From contig VNWV01000003.1 of assembly GCA_009801085.1 (NCBI GenBank), positions 2,790,001 through 2,854,000 of the forward strand: DNA of 64,000 nucleotides, read 5' to 3'. Positions within the stretch are counted from its first letter, which is position 1. Each line of letters starts with the position of its first letter. This document shows, piece by piece, positions 20,648-31,777 of this stretch. The translations under genes were made by a program, and so were the position numbers. The stretch is from Lasiodiplodia sp. COLG20 (taxonomy: Eukaryota > Ascomycota > Dothideomycetes > Botryosphaeriales > Botryosphaeriaceae). Under the pieces are notes generated by a model, which was given only the letters and a program-made list of their open reading frames with translations, was not told where the DNA came from and ran no database searches.

Positions 20648-23600
20648 TCATTCTTTCTCCCATCTTTTCGGCCTGAATCCCACCCCGGGCACCTTACTCC
20701 GCAGCAAGAGACTGCTGCACACTACACTCACACTACTCAATGCCATCGCCAAACTTGCCCACACCGGATCCAACCTGACATGGCTGCCGCTGGCAGTCCT
20801 GACAGGATACAGCACGCCCGCAGCGATAGGCATGGCGCAGATGTTGTACACGCCTGCCCAAAGAAAATTGAACCACACTCTCCTGAAAACCTTCTGTGAC
20901 AGCTCCACCAGCGTCAACACGGCCTCGAGCGAGCTGGTTACTAGGATGAAATCGGCCGATGAGATGGCCACGTCAGAGCCAGAGCCGATCGCGATGCCGA
21001 CGTCAGCCATGGTCAGGGCTGGGGAGTCATTGATGCCATCGCCGACCATGGCGACGGTTGCTCTCCCGTTGGCCTTCTTTCCCCCCTTCTTCTTGTTCTT
21101 GTGACGGCTACTCAGCGTCTTCTGCAAATACTGAATTTTCTCTGCCTTCTGGTCTGGCAGCACGCCCGCGATCACATTCGAGCTCGGGATGCCCACCTGC
21201 GCGCCCACCGCCACCGCCGTTGTCGGGTTATCGCCTGATAGCATCCACACGTCGATGCCGCGTGCCTGCAGTGCTGCAACTGTACGACGAGCTTCTGGAC
21301 GGAGAGCATCGGCGATCGCGAAGTCGGCCGTAAGAGTCCAGGCTCCACCGTCGACAGAGGTGGCCATGAGGGCGATGGACTTGCCCTGGCGTTTCCAGCC
21401 GTCAAGTACGCCATGGGTGGCGCTTGGGATGACGACTTCATGGTCGACCAAGAGGGACTCGTTGCCGATGATGGCTCCAATTGTCCGGGGTTCGGGGCCA
21501 ACGGTCTTAAATGTGCCCTTGAGGCCCTTCCCGGGGAGCTCTTGGATATCGACAACCTGGTAGTCGCGCATCTTGTGGGAGGCGCAGAAGGCTGAAATGG
21601 CGGTGGCGATGGGATGGCTACTGCTCTCTTCAAGACGCTTGGCTAGGCCGCAAACTTCATCTTCCTCCAGAGGAGACAGGAGCTCAGCGTCAGTGACCGC
21701 AGGTTCGCCTCCCTGAGTCAGAGTACCGGTCTTGTCGAAAACGATGCAGTCAAGAGAGCTCGCTTCTTGAAAGGCTTCGCCACCGCCCTTCACCAGAATC
21801 CCGTGCCGAGCGGCAAGGCCACCGCCGACGAAAAGCGCAGTGGGAGAAGCAAGACCAATCCCACATGGGCAAGCCACGACGAATAGAGCGATGGCAAAAC
21901 GTAAAGACCAAAGCTCCCAGCTGCCAGAGTGGCTTCCGCGGTAGTCGTCCGGAAGCGACCCAGAAAGCCCAAGAGAAAGCCAGATAATCCATGTCGTAAT
22001 GGCAATGGCGACGACCACAGGAACAAAGTGGCTAGTGATCATGTCCGCGACACGTTCAACGGGTGCGCGGCGGGTCTGACCCTCGCGGACAACCTTGATG
22101 ATTTGGTCGAGCATCGAAGAGCCAGAAATGGAAGTCAGCTTCATTTGGATCGGGCCGCCCTTGTTCACGGTTCCGGCGTAGACAGTGTCGCCGATCTCCT
22201 TGGGGACTAGCCGTGACTCGCCTGTGAGACTTGACTCGTCGAACTTGGCAGATGCATCCATGACAGTGCCGTCAAAGGGTGGCGTACTGCCATGCTGGAT
22301 CCGGACTACATCACCGACCTCGAGCAGATCGACGCTCACCTTCTGATCCTTCATCTGCACAGTGTCGACGAGTATAGCCTCTGTAGGGCGAAGACTTCCA
22401 AGAGCAGTCACAGCATCGCCGGTCTTGGTCTTGCTATATGCTTCGAGGAACCTGCCAATAAGGAGGAACATGGTAAGAAAAACCACCGAGTCGAAGTAAT
22501 AGTTTTCTTCATCCACGTGCTCAGTACCAGTGGCGCTTAGACCAAGTTCCGCAATGGACGCGAAGTATGCAATGCTGGTGCCAAGAGACATTAACATGTT
22601 CATGCTGCCGAAACGGTAAAACCGCTGAAGGATTGGCGTCCGGCTACCACGCCGCCATAGCGCGCGAACCTCCTTGAAGGCTCGTTTGTGGAACGTGTCG
22701 GCTGCGAGGAAATAGACCGGGGTGGCTAGGATGAACAGTGCCCATTGAGTCCGGCTAACTCCACCCGACCACATAGGTTCCATGAGGAACATGCGTGCTG
22801 AATTGTGACTCGAAACAAGACTCATGAAGACGATGCCAATGACGAACGTCGGAATGGCCACAGCGACAGAGAGACCAAGACGCAGGAGGATTCTCTTCCT
22901 TTCCCGAGCATGCAAATCGCGAGCTCGTTCTTCGAGAGTCGGGGGATGGTAGATCGAAGGCTCCAGCGCGGGGTTGACATTCGAGATAGTCTTGATGACA
23001 TGCCTGATGGTGAAGTTCTGGGGGACATTCGGAGTGTATCTGATCTGTAGCATCGGCTCCTTGAGAGTGGGGACGGTCTCAACCTGCACCGCACCCATGT
23101 ATTCCCGGCTCAAGATGTCAACTACGTTCGATGGGCAATGGTGACAGAACATGCCGTCTATCCGAATCATGACAGTGCGACGAGCGTCCTGCTGGATCTC
23201 CTGCGCCAACCTCGTCACACTGTCTAGCGTTGCGTCAAAACCGCAGTCTTCGATGGCTTCCCTGATTGCCTCCGTGTTTTCTTTTCCGTTAAAGGTGACA
23301 GTGGCGCTGTGCGACAGGAGGTTTACGTTGATGGATTCGACCCAGGGAAGCTGCTGGACGCCGGCGGTGACGGCATTGGTGCAGGCACTGCATGTCATGC
23401 CTCCAATGGAATAGACTGCACTCCACTTGTCGACATCCGGTGGACGGACAGACTTTCTCCGGTTGTCGGCTTCCTCGATGGAATCGAGGCTCGCATCGAA
23501 GCCAGCGTCCTCGATGGCTCCAATGACGCTGTCAATGTTGTCTTTCCCTTCAAGCTCAATCGACGCGCTGTGGGTCAACAGAGACACAGCAATGGAACGA

Positions 23601-24289
23601 ACGTAGGGGAGCTCCTCGACCACGCGAGTAATGGAACCGACACAGGCAGAGCAGGTCATGCCGGTGATGGCGATGGAGGCGTGGTAGACTTTGGCGGACT
23701 TAGGCGTGGTTGAAACAACGGAGTCGAGACTGAATCTCCCGGAGAGGCCAGAGACGATGCTGAGCTTCTCGGTATCGAGGGTTTTCTTGGTGTCGACTAG
23801 GTGCAGAGCATCAAGCTCGAGGTCCGAACCAGCGGCATGTTTCTTGGAAGGATCGCACTCAGCGGCGCACTGCGCGCACTGTTGGATGTGTCTCTGGCGC
23901 TTCGTCATGTCGGGGACCTTGCTGCTATTTCTCCACTGGCTCCAGCGGCGGACGGCTTGCTCTAGGCTCCTCTCCCACTCGGCATCGTTGTCGTCGAGGT
24001 CGTCGGGAGAAAGGTCCGGCTGGTGGACAGGGTGCGAGTCTCGGAAGATGCTGTGGACCTCGAAGCCAGCGAGTTCCAGAGCGTTGGAGATGCGGTCGAC
24101 TGCCAAGCTGGGGTCGTGACAGAGGGTGACCGAGTGCGACACGATGCTGTGAGATATGGAATCCGGGGCGGGGTCGAGAGCTTGCAGGGCCTCTTGGATG
24201 CTGGTCACGCACGAGGGGCAGTGCAGGTTGGATATGAATATGGTCGTGTTTACACGACACGGGCGCTGCCCAGAGCTGGGCGCGGTCAT
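20648..24289 (-). CDS. Cu(I)-transporting P1B-type ATPase
   Basis: Single exon, 1213 aa; the frame extends to 24382 without an ATG, so the start is the Met at 24289. N-terminal metal-binding domains carry CxxC at about residues 24 (HCPSC), 213 (MTCSAC) and 299 (MTCSAC); a fourth HMA-like fold at about 380 has FCHHC. A Cys-rich linker (QQCAQCAAEC) lies at 137-145. The catalytic core shows the actuator TGES (about 689), the CPC metal site in transmembrane helix VVACPCGIGLASPTAL, the phosphorylated Asp in DKTGTLT (852), the SSHPIA nucleotide-domain His-Pro, and GDGINDSPALTMADVG. Eight membrane helices are expected. The family pumps Cu(I) into the secretory pathway (Ccc2 type) or out of the cell (CrpA type); I cannot decide between them from the sequence. 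A Lys-rich insert lies near residue 1065. Confidence 0.93.
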   Translation of the reverse strand: MTAPSSGQRPCRVNTTIFISNLHCPSCVTSIQEALQALDPAPDSISHSIVSHSVTLCHDPSLAVDRISNALELAGFEVHSIFRDSHPVHQPDLSPDDLDDNDAEWERSLEQAVRRWSQWRNSSKVPDMTKRQRHIQQCAQCAAECDPSKKHAAGSDLELDALHLVDTKKTLDTEKLSIVSGLSGRFSLDSVVSTTPKSAKVYHASIAITGMTCSACVGSITRVVEELPYVRSIAVSLLTHSASIELEGKDNIDSVIGAIEDAGFDASLDSIEEADNRRKSVRPPDVDKWSAVYSIGGMTCSACTNAVTAGVQQLPWVESINVNLLSHSATVTFNGKENTEAIREAIEDCGFDATLDSVTRLAQEIQQDARRTVMIRIDGMFCHHCPSNVVDILSREYMGAVQVETVPTLKEPMLQIRYTPNVPQNFTIRHVIKTISNVNPALEPSIYHPPTLEERARDLHARERKRILLRLGLSVAVAIPTFVIGIVFMSLVSSHNSARMFLMEPMWSGGVSRTQWALFILATPVYFLAADTFHKRAFKEVRALWRRGSRTPILQRFYRFGSMNMLMSLGTSIAYFASIAELGLSATGTEHVDEENYYFDSVVFLTMFLLIGRFLEAYSKTKTGDAVTALGSLRPTEAILVDTVQMKDQKVSVDLLEVGDVVRIQHGSTPPFDGTVMDASAKFDESSLTGESRLVPKEIGDTVYAGTVNKGGPIQMKLTSISGSSMLDQIIKVVREGQTRRAPVERVADMITSHFVPVVVAIAITTWIIWLSLGLSGSLPDDYRGSHSGSWELWSLRFAIALFVVACPCGIGLASPTALFVGGGLAARHGILVKGGGEAFQEASSLDCIVFDKTGTLTQGGEPAVTDAELLSPLEEDEVCGLAKRLEESSSHPIATAISAFCASHKMRDYQVVDIQELPGKGLKGTFKTVGPEPRTIGAIIGNESLLVDHEVVIPSATHGVLDGWKRQGKSIALMATSVDGGAWTLTADFAIADALRPEARRTVAALQARGIDVWMLSGDNPTTAVAVGAQVGIPSSNVIAGVLPDQKAEKIQYLQKTLSSRHKNKKKGGKKANGRATVAMVGDGINDSPALTMADVGIAIGSGSDVAISSADFILVTSSLEAVLTLVELSQKVFRRVWFNFLWAGVYNICAMPIAAGVLYPVRTASGSHVRLDPVWASLAMALSSVSVVCSSLLLRSKVPGVGFRPKRWEKE

Positions 24290-26448
24290 TTTTTTGTAAG
24301 CTGGTGGTAGGGGTAACAACGAAGGAGGTGGTCGTGGCTGGCTGCGTATGCGCCTTGGAGGAATGCAGGTGAAACCGCGCACGAGTGGAGCAGGCGGCGT
24401 CTGTGAAACTCGGACAGCCAGTTGATCGGAAGCGCTGGGGTGATTTTAAGCCGGAAGGGGCGCGGTTCTTCAGGTGCAGTGGAGCCTGCCATTCTTCGAG
24501 GCCTGGCAGCTAGCGGCGTCCGCACAAAAAGCGCACTGCCGGCGATTGGCGCATTCCATGCGGCTAGGCGGCTCATGCGTCGCCATTTTTGCGCAGCTTG
24601 GCAAGCGGGCCGCACAAAAGGCGCACGCCGAGTGCCGGAGGATCGATGATGACTGAGCCACGCAGATGCTGTGATCTGAGACGGCAGGCAGCCGTGGCGC
24701 GATTCGCCTCGCTTCCGGACCCAAGCTTTTCGCTTCCGCCGCCGGTGTTGACGTCGACGTTGGGCCGTCGCTAACCCACAGCCAATCAGCTCCCTGGCCG
24801 CCTGCTTAAACTGACACCAACCCCTTCCCTTCGTGGCCGTCGAACTGTGACCGCACTTCTACTCACCTTGCATCCTGAGTCCACCACCTCGCTCCCTGTG
24901 ACGCCCGTGCCCACGCCTCGCTCACGCCTGCAACACTGCGAAGCGCTTTTTTTTTTTTTTTTGACATTTTATCGCACATGTTCGGTTCTCTCACCGCTGC
25001 ACGCTTTGCTGCAGCTGCTCCGGCTCTTGGAACACTAACTAAAACGCCATCGTTAGCATGAAACAGGAGCATCGTCGTAGCCGATCCAATCGGGGAAGGG
25101 GAGGAAGCTTGTCTTACGCGGCTCTTCCCCACATCCAAACGCCGGCTCAACCAAACAGCCAGCCAAACGCCATCGAACACATTCGCCGGCGCCAAACGTG
25201 CCCCTTTCTTCTCCACATGCATGTCGCCCCCGGAAAGCTTAGCAATGCTTGGTTTTCAAACCCAAACGTGTATGCCGGGCTCCGACACCTTTGCTTTTTG
25301 GTTGGTGGGAATAAACAAACGAGATTATATGATGCTGGGGCCCGTTTCTCATTCCCTGTTCGAGATCATCAGTCGTCGAGTTGAAGCTCTACCACATCCA
25401 TATGTTCGTCCAATGCAAGTGCTGCAACCGCCCTTCTAATTAGAATTGCCGTCACAGTAATATGAGGCGGATCTGCGTCGTCGATCAGTCAACTGCATGT
25501 CTGAGCGCCTGTGAGCCGATCAATTCGCCTCGCACAGGAGCAAGAAAACCATACATCATTGGACCAATCGACGGACAGTGCTTACGGTGACACAACGCCC
25601 TTTAGATGCAGAGTCGAAGCACGAGAGGAAAATTTTCCAGATACAGGGACGATCTGCAATGCATGTATGCTTACTATGCTCATTACTGTCGGTATGCACA
25701 CATGACGGCTCTCGATTGCTCTTCTCGGGCGTGATATCCGAAGAGCAGCGTGGGAACAATCGACAATCAAACATTTGGAATTGAATAACTATGCTGCTTG
25801 CCTCTCGGTGAGTCGAAGGTCCCACGGACAAGCTACCACAGCACGTCCAGGAGCATAGGTCTGCAAGAAAAGCGTAAGCTAACAAAATCATGCTGCAGCA
25901 CGTGTTCCATCCTAGCAACCTCGTGCTGTGATACGGCTCGATCGTCGGGTCAGTTCGTGCAACAGTCATGAGGAAGAACTTGGATTGTCGGTGCACATGA
26001 CTGACGTCGTCAGAAAACGTGACAGCAGCAAGGATAGCGGGGTGCCACCGCGATACCTTTCGTGAAAGCAAAAAAGGGTAGAAAAGGCAAGCCGGCGTTT
26101 CGAAAGTCGAGGGGGGTGTGGTTTGTGCGACTGGTTCAAATACATCAAGACCATAAAAAACCAGCGGGGATCGTGCCATTGCCTGACAAGAAACTCCACA
26201 TCAGGGGCTGATGTGAGAAAGAGAAAAAGAGAAGAAAGTCTGGAGCATGTACAAAATCTGACATCTTGGCGATTACACTCGCATGCTTCGGTGATTGCGA
26301 CGTGAGTTGACTGCTATTAGAATCCCGTCTTCCAAGCGTGCAGTTGCGGAAGTGGTAGACAAAGCAATAGACCAATACCGGGAGCGATGCCGACAAGTTA
26401 CCCGGAAATACCCAGCAAACTCGATCTGTCAATGGTGGCCCATTCCAA
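24290..26448. other. Intergenic: Cu-ATPase promoter and GRF gene 3' side
   Basis: No gene is supported in 2.16 kb. The half next to 24290 is the Cu-ATPase upstream region and holds two CCAAT boxes (listed separately). A run of about 17 T lies at 24946-24962. Open frames elsewhere (for example 25058-25384) lack any recognisable domain. Confidence 0.45.
24782..24788 (+). promoter_or_regulatory. CCAAT box (CCAATCA)
   Basis: The heptamer CCAATCA matches the preferred site of the fungal CCAAT-binding (HAP) complex. It lies about 490 bp upstream of the Cu-ATPase start; a second, inverted copy (CGATTGG) is at 24543-24549. Binding is inferred. Confidence 0.4.
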
Positions 26449-27858
26449 TCAAACTTCAAACTGACCCGTCTCTTTCTGCCAATTCAAGTTCGCTATGACG
26501 GCCCTCTGCGTCTCAAGCTCCGCCTCGAGTGTCTTCACGCGTGCCTGCAGCTCTGCAAGCTTCGCATTCCTCTCGCGCACCGCTAGGCGTGAAATATCCC
26601 TTCCTCTTGCCAAATTTTGCATGCGTAGCGAGTGAGACTTGAGCACTTCCTGCAGCGCTTCATTCGCTTCGTCGTCCAGGTTGATACTCCTCTCATCCAG
26701 CACCTGCAAGACTTCCACTACGAGTGCGTCACCAACTTCATCTTCAGCAGCAGCAGAACCACCACCAGCAGCCCTCGTAGATGGTGTCACTGTGCCAAAC
26801 ATTGCTGGCGTAGGTGTCGCTTTTGCAGAAGCAGCAGCACTGACACCACCATTTCCACGTTGCGAGACCGGTGTCATCACCATCGCGCTATTGCCCCTCG
26901 GTGTCGCGCCCTCCCTCATCTTCAACACCTTTCTTGACGGTGTGCTCACGGCATCCAACGCTCTGCCAATCGCTGCTTCCACACTCGTGTCCTTGTCCCA
27001 TCCATAATCATCCTCATCCTCCGTTTCCGCTTCCCCGTCAACTTCCTCCTGCCACTTCCTCTTCGCTGCCGTTGCACTACTCGCCGCATTTCCTCTACCA
27101 ACATCAGCACCGCCAGCGCTCCCCGCCGACACCACCTCATCTTCCCTCGTCTTCGCATCTTCCTCCCACATGAAGAATCCGCAGCGCTGCTCATCATTTG
27201 GCTTCTTGTGGCAAGTATAGAACCACTTCCCCTTGTTCGGCCCTTCCTTCTTCACCCTGAACTTCGCCGCAGGCAGTTTCTTACTATATCCACAGTCACA
27301 GTACCACGTGTTGTTCTCGAAACAGCCGCGTGGCGTTTTGTTCTGTGCAGCACCTCGACCACCGCGACGACCACTGCCGCTACCACCGCCGCGGCTGCCA
27401 CCATAACCGCTGCGCGGCGTGTAATGCGACGAGGTCGTGCGGGAAAAAGAGGGCGTTGTGGTCGTGGACATTGTGGTAAAGTCCTCGATAGTAGTGCCGC
27501 GCTGAGTAGTCTGAGGTGTGTTGGCTGCAGGAGTGGTAGCAATAGTAGTAATATTATTGGCGGTGGTGGGCGTAGTAGAATCAGCGCCCTCGGCAATGCG
27601 AACGGTGCGAACGGTGCGAGGCGTTCGTGGCGACTTCTTTGCACTCGGCGGCCCGTGCAGCCAAGGTAGGTGTCTTCTCGGGGGGATGGCGACGGAAGAG
27701 TGGCGGGGCGTACGAGGTGTAGTCGCGTGCTGTTGCTGTTGGTCTGACGTCGTCGTTGTCGTCAAAGGGAGATCCGCGGCGGATGCGGAGGTGTCGGCCG
27801 GCTTATCGATGCAGGCACTCTGCATTGAAAGGTACGACCGGATGTCGTAACCGGGCAT
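26449..27858 (-). CDS. GRF-type zinc-finger protein
   Basis: Single exon, 469 aa, starting at the ATG at 27858. Residues about 185-234 form a GRF zinc finger: WYCDCGYSKKLPAAKF, then EGPNKGKWFYTCHK and RCGFFMWEED, with the Cys ligands and the Gly-Arg-Phe-like core (here GKWFY) in place. Such fingers bind single-stranded DNA or RNA in topoisomerase III alpha, NEIL3 and APE2. Before it come Thr-rich low-complexity sequence and a Gly/Arg/Ser segment (about 149-170, RGG-like). A central acidic patch (EAETEDEDDYGWDKD) and a C-terminal coiled coil (about 425-465, AKLAELQARVKTLEAEL) follow. No catalytic domain is visible. I infer a nucleic-acid-binding factor of DNA repair or RNA metabolism; the exact role is unknown. 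Confidence 0.8.
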   Translation of the reverse strand: MPGYDIRSYLSMQSACIDKPADTSASAADLPLTTTTTSDQQQQHATTPRTPRHSSVAIPPRRHLPWLHGPPSAKKSPRTPRTVRTVRIAEGADSTTPTTANNITTIATTPAANTPQTTQRGTTIEDFTTMSTTTTPSFSRTTSSHYTPRSGYGGSRGGGSGSGRRGGRGAAQNKTPRGCFENNTWYCDCGYSKKLPAAKFRVKKEGPNKGKWFYTCHKKPNDEQRCGFFMWEEDAKTREDEVVSAGSAGGADVGRGNAASSATAAKRKWQEEVDGEAETEDEDDYGWDKDTSVEAAIGRALDAVSTPSRKVLKMREGATPRGNSAMVMTPVSQRGNGGVSAAASAKATPTPAMFGTVTPSTRAAGGGSAAAEDEVGDALVVEVLQVLDERSINLDDEANEALQEVLKSHSLRMQNLARGRDISRLAVRERNAKLAELQARVKTLEAELETQRAVIANLNWQKETGQFEV

Positions 27859-28442
27859 ATATGGCGTGTAGGTGGTGCCGGGCGCAGCCGCGGCAACTCT
27901 GATTAGGCAGCACTAGCTCTGAAGGGACGGGAAAAGGGACGAGGGGAATGACAAGGACGTAGAACGAAACGGGACAACGGCGGTGACAGGGCAACGGCTG
28001 AAAGAAGCTTGGATGACGCTTGGCCAAAGCTCCAGCCCCACGTCATGCCTGCCAAGGCCTGGTGCGAGGCTCTACCAACTGCGACTGCTGGGCAGCATGA
28101 GAAGTTGAAATAATTATCCTACACAAACATCCGCTCCAACTTTGTCATTACTTCCGGGTGATCGGCTTAAACATCGAAGGTGGGGACGTAACTTGGCTAC
28201 AAAGGACATCATAACCTTCACGCGCACATCCAAGTCAATGTTCTTCTGATAACAGTTTACACAAACGGATATAACTTCCATAATACGCCCACAGCTGCCC
28301 GGCAATGAGACGCCACAAAGTTGAAACGTTTTGTGACCACGCGTCAAATCCTGATTATGTATCCTTTTCCGATCCACCCCCGTCGATACCGTCAACGCGC
28401 AACTCCCGCGGAACTTCCACATCCAACCCAAAAACGACCGTT
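27859..28442. other. Intergenic: GRF gene promoter and PMT4 3' region
   Basis: Both flanking genes run leftward, so this holds the GRF gene promoter and the PMT4 3' untranslated region. No further feature is seen. Confidence 0.45.
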
Positions 28443-30876
28443 TTATTTGGCAAAGTGCAGATCGTAGTTGAGCCACTTCCTAGCAAGGACCTGAGGCACG
28501 TCGAGACCAGGCTTGCCGTAGGTGAGCGGGGCAAAGAAAAAGAAGCCCCAGACAACGATTGCCACAATAACGCCAGTGGCTGCCCAGGTGCCGAAAAGGC
28601 TCTGACCTGCCAGCCTTTCACGGACAGGGCGGGAGCTACGGGCAGTGCCCTTCTTCTTCTTAGCCTCCAGCTCCTCAGCGCTGGGAGGCTCGATATTGAA
28701 GATGAACTCGACGAGAGCTCCTGTGACCAGCGCCGATGCGAGATGTGCAGGAAGGTAATGATGAAGGAAGAGCTGGCGGCCCATGATGAAGAAGGGCACA
28801 TAATGCGCGGCCCACGTCAGAAAGAAGAAACCAGTCGAGTTGTAGAGGCGCGAGCGAGTGCCTGCTCAAAGTTAGCTGAAGGTTGATGGAACTTAAGTGG
28901 CGTAATACATACGTTGATCAAGGGCGTCAACACCTCTGCGGAGAGCTAGCTGATCAGCTCCAATAATACCAGCGAAGACCGCAAGCAAGCTGCTGGCCAG
29001 CCACCAGCCAAGAGGGTTACCAAGGAAATAGATCTGCTGTCTTGTATCGTTCTCCGTCCAGAAGCTGACACCGCGAAGCAAGAAAGGCCAAGAGATGGGG
29101 AAGCTAGAGTATGGGTGGCTGCTGGTCAAGGCGTTGTTGTGGAAGAACATGGCCCGCTGCAACTCGAAGTACTTCCTCAAGAAAGGCAGTTGCTTTACCT
29201 TTCGTGGCTCCTGGACGCGACGAGAGCTGTCGACAGCAAGAGAGGGAATTTCGTCCACGTACCAGACATTGCTGGACTGCTGAACGTTCTTGTTGCCGTT
29301 GATCTCAGCCTGTTTGTAGGCCCAATCCGGCAGAGGCTGAGTGTGGGTCCACATGGCAACCTTGGTCGGCCAGTGGATGAGCTTGAAGTGCGAACCCATG
29401 CTCTTGAAGTCCTGGCCGGCCTTGCCGTTCTCGATCTTGATTTCGAAAATGGTGTCGTTGAAGCGGTCGCCGTTGGCAGCCTCCATGTCGACAGCGGTGA
29501 ATTCCTGGTTGGTCGGATAGTAAGGTGAGGCAACATCGTGCGTCAGGAGCATGGTATTGGTCACCAAGTGGCGGAACCTGACCAGGTCACCGTTCTTGAC
29601 ACGGCGCGGCTTGTCGGTGGGAGCGACAGCAGGAAGAATCTGCCAGTGGTTGTTGGTGTCGTTGTGGGGGTAGCCGGTAACCTGCTGGCCCTGGCTGGAA
29701 ATACGGCCATCGTCGTACCTGAGGGGGTAGCGGTCCGGGTGGCTGTGCAGATAGACCTTGGTCTCCTTGTGGCGCATGGTAATGGCGTCGAAATAGTCAA
29801 TGCCGACGGATTGCATGGTCATGATGTTGTCACTGAGGGTCTCCTGGAACTCAGGGCTCATGAAGTCGTCACCAGGCCCGGAGCGGGTGAGGATGGAGAA
29901 GTGGACCTGGAACCAGAAAAGGTACAAAAAGAAGGGAATAATGATGAGGGCTGTCAGACGAGCGGCAAAATGCTTGCCAAAGTCGGGGAGAGAGAGTGAG
30001 CCTTGCCTCCGGTTGATGTCCAGCAGGTCCCAGAGGTCGAAGGCAACGGGAACTCCGATGGAAAAGAAAGTGAAAAGACCGACGTATTTGGTGGAGATGA
30101 CGCAGCTCAGGCAAACGCCCGTCAGAAGGAGCCACTTCCACCACTTGCGAGAGAAAGCGGCGTGGCGCATCTTATAGAATTTGATGTAGCAGAGGACGCT
30201 GAGAGCCATGAAAAAGATCAGGGTAGCGTCAAGCAGAATGAGCCTGGTCTGGCCCACGTGGGCATTGTCGAAGAGGACAAGAGCGGTCGCGGTCAGGCAA
30301 GCGGGAAGACTGTAGCCAGACTCCCACATGATCATGAAGACGGTGGGAACGGTGAGCGCGCCCAGGGTAGCGGGCAGGGCTCTGTAGGCCACATAGGGAA
30401 CCTTGTTCGTGATGTACGAGTCGCCAATGTTCTCGAAGAGGAACGAGCCGTCATATCCAACAAGCCAGCCAGCGAAGGCGAAGAGCAGCTTTCCGAAGGG
30501 AGGGTGGACGTCAAAGAAGTAGGTGCGCTGGAGGTAGTACGAGGCAAACTGCGGAGACGGCCGTCAGACGAGCTCGCAGCGGGGCATTGAGGGGCGCGAG
30601 AGCTGGATCGCTACTCACCTTGCCGAAGTGGACCTCGTCGAACACGACCTGGTCCGGGTGGGTAATGCCCCAGAAGCGCGTCCAGAAGCCCAGCAGCGTA
30701 ATCACAGCAAAGGCGATCTTATAATCCCATTCGGCGCCGATCTTGGCGTGGGCTTCTGATTGCGCGCGTTGGAAAGCGCCATTGACCTTCTCGACCGGGC
30801 TGTCTGCGGTCGGCGTGGCCGGGCGCTTCTTGTCGCGGCCGCGATGCTTCAGGTTGGAGGGTGGCTGCGAGCTCAT
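28443..30876 (-). CDS. PMT4: Dolichyl-phosphate-mannose protein O-mannosyltransferase, Pmt4 type
   Basis: Exons 30619-30876, 28913-30548 and 28443-28861 give 770 aa. An in-frame ATG at 30948 would add 24 residues (MPSAQSANVRFAQLSSAARS...); I prefer 30876 because MSSQPPSNLKHRGRDKK is a typical cytosolic N terminus. The PMT catalytic region is clear: the loop-1 Asp-Glu in DQVVFDEVHFGKFASYYL and DVHPPFGKLL, then LFENIGDSYI. Multiple membrane helices follow. The luminal loop has three MIR motifs, including YLHSHPDRYPLRYDDGRIS, LLTHDVASPYYPTNQEF and FKLIHWPTKVAMWTH. The C terminus is a further helix cluster (FMFF-like WAAHYVPFFIMGRQLFLHHYLP). The enzyme transfers mannose from Dol-P-Man to Ser/Thr in the ER; Pmt4 prefers membrane-bound clients. 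Confidence 0.93.
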
Positions 30877-31777
30877 GGTGGGCCACAGGCTGCGAGCCGC
30901 AGAGGACAGCTGGGCGAAGCGAACGTTAGCGGACTGCGCAGACGGCATGGCGGGAGGCTGCAGAGCTGCTCACCTAGTGCACAGGGCGAGGGCAATTCTT
31001 AAGCTGGGCGGCGAAGGAGTGTGGTGTCGAAAGAATTTGGATGCCGGTGGTACAGCTGGGCCTTCCAGCTAGGTGTTCAGATGGCCAGTAGTGTGGCTGA
31101 TCGGATGCAGGGGGGTACGTGAACGCGTCGTGTCCCCCTCTCTCCTGATTCCGCCCATGCGCCCGCTCTCCGCGCCCGCCTGCTGAAAACGCTAACTGCC
31201 GTGCGCCGTGAACCCAGGCCTTTCCCGGCGCGCTAGAAGCTTGTTGCAGCGTTGCAGCTCCCGTTCGCTTGGCTCTGCTGCTGGTAATTTCACAGAACAC
31301 CTTCACTCCCTGCGGTGCGTGACCCGTCGTCTGCAGCAAACTGCGTGAAACACCCCGAGTTCTCATCTGCGCCGCATACCGATCCGCGCCGAGCCGCCAC
31401 CGTTTCAATGCTTTGTCTGAACACGTTGTGCTACTCTTGACCGGGAATGTCCCCATCCCGTGCCTGCACCTCAATGGCACGCAAGGGGGAGAACGCCACA
31501 TTGGTCGTTCTCCACGACCAGCGGAATATAATCTGCTAATGCATGTAGTACGGAAGATGTGTTAACAAGCATCGCCAAAACCCCCTCCCCAGCATTCGGT
31601 AACGTCAAGCCATAACCCTAATCTAAATTCGATCCACTTAACATTGTAACGCCTCGGATTTCTATCGATAAGCACCAAAAGTCCGTAGCGCTACTGTCTA
31701 TTCTACGTTGTTCTCCGGCTTTTGTCTATCACATCTCCGTCTTTTGCGGCCTCTGGTCTGTGATGCGTAGGTGACTT
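30877..31777. other. Intergenic: PMT4 promoter and YEA4 3' region
   Basis: No gene is supported. Bases 30877-30948 stay open in frame with PMT4. The remainder is promoter and 3' untranslated sequence. Confidence 0.45.

Noticed and set aside
25058..25384. 108-codon plus-strand open frame between the Cu-ATPase and GRF genes
   Set aside because: No domain, no splice partners, no codon bias like the neighbours.
28114..28476. 120-codon minus-strand open frame after PMT4
   Set aside because: It overlaps the PMT4 stop and has no recognisable feature; most likely 3' untranslated sequence.
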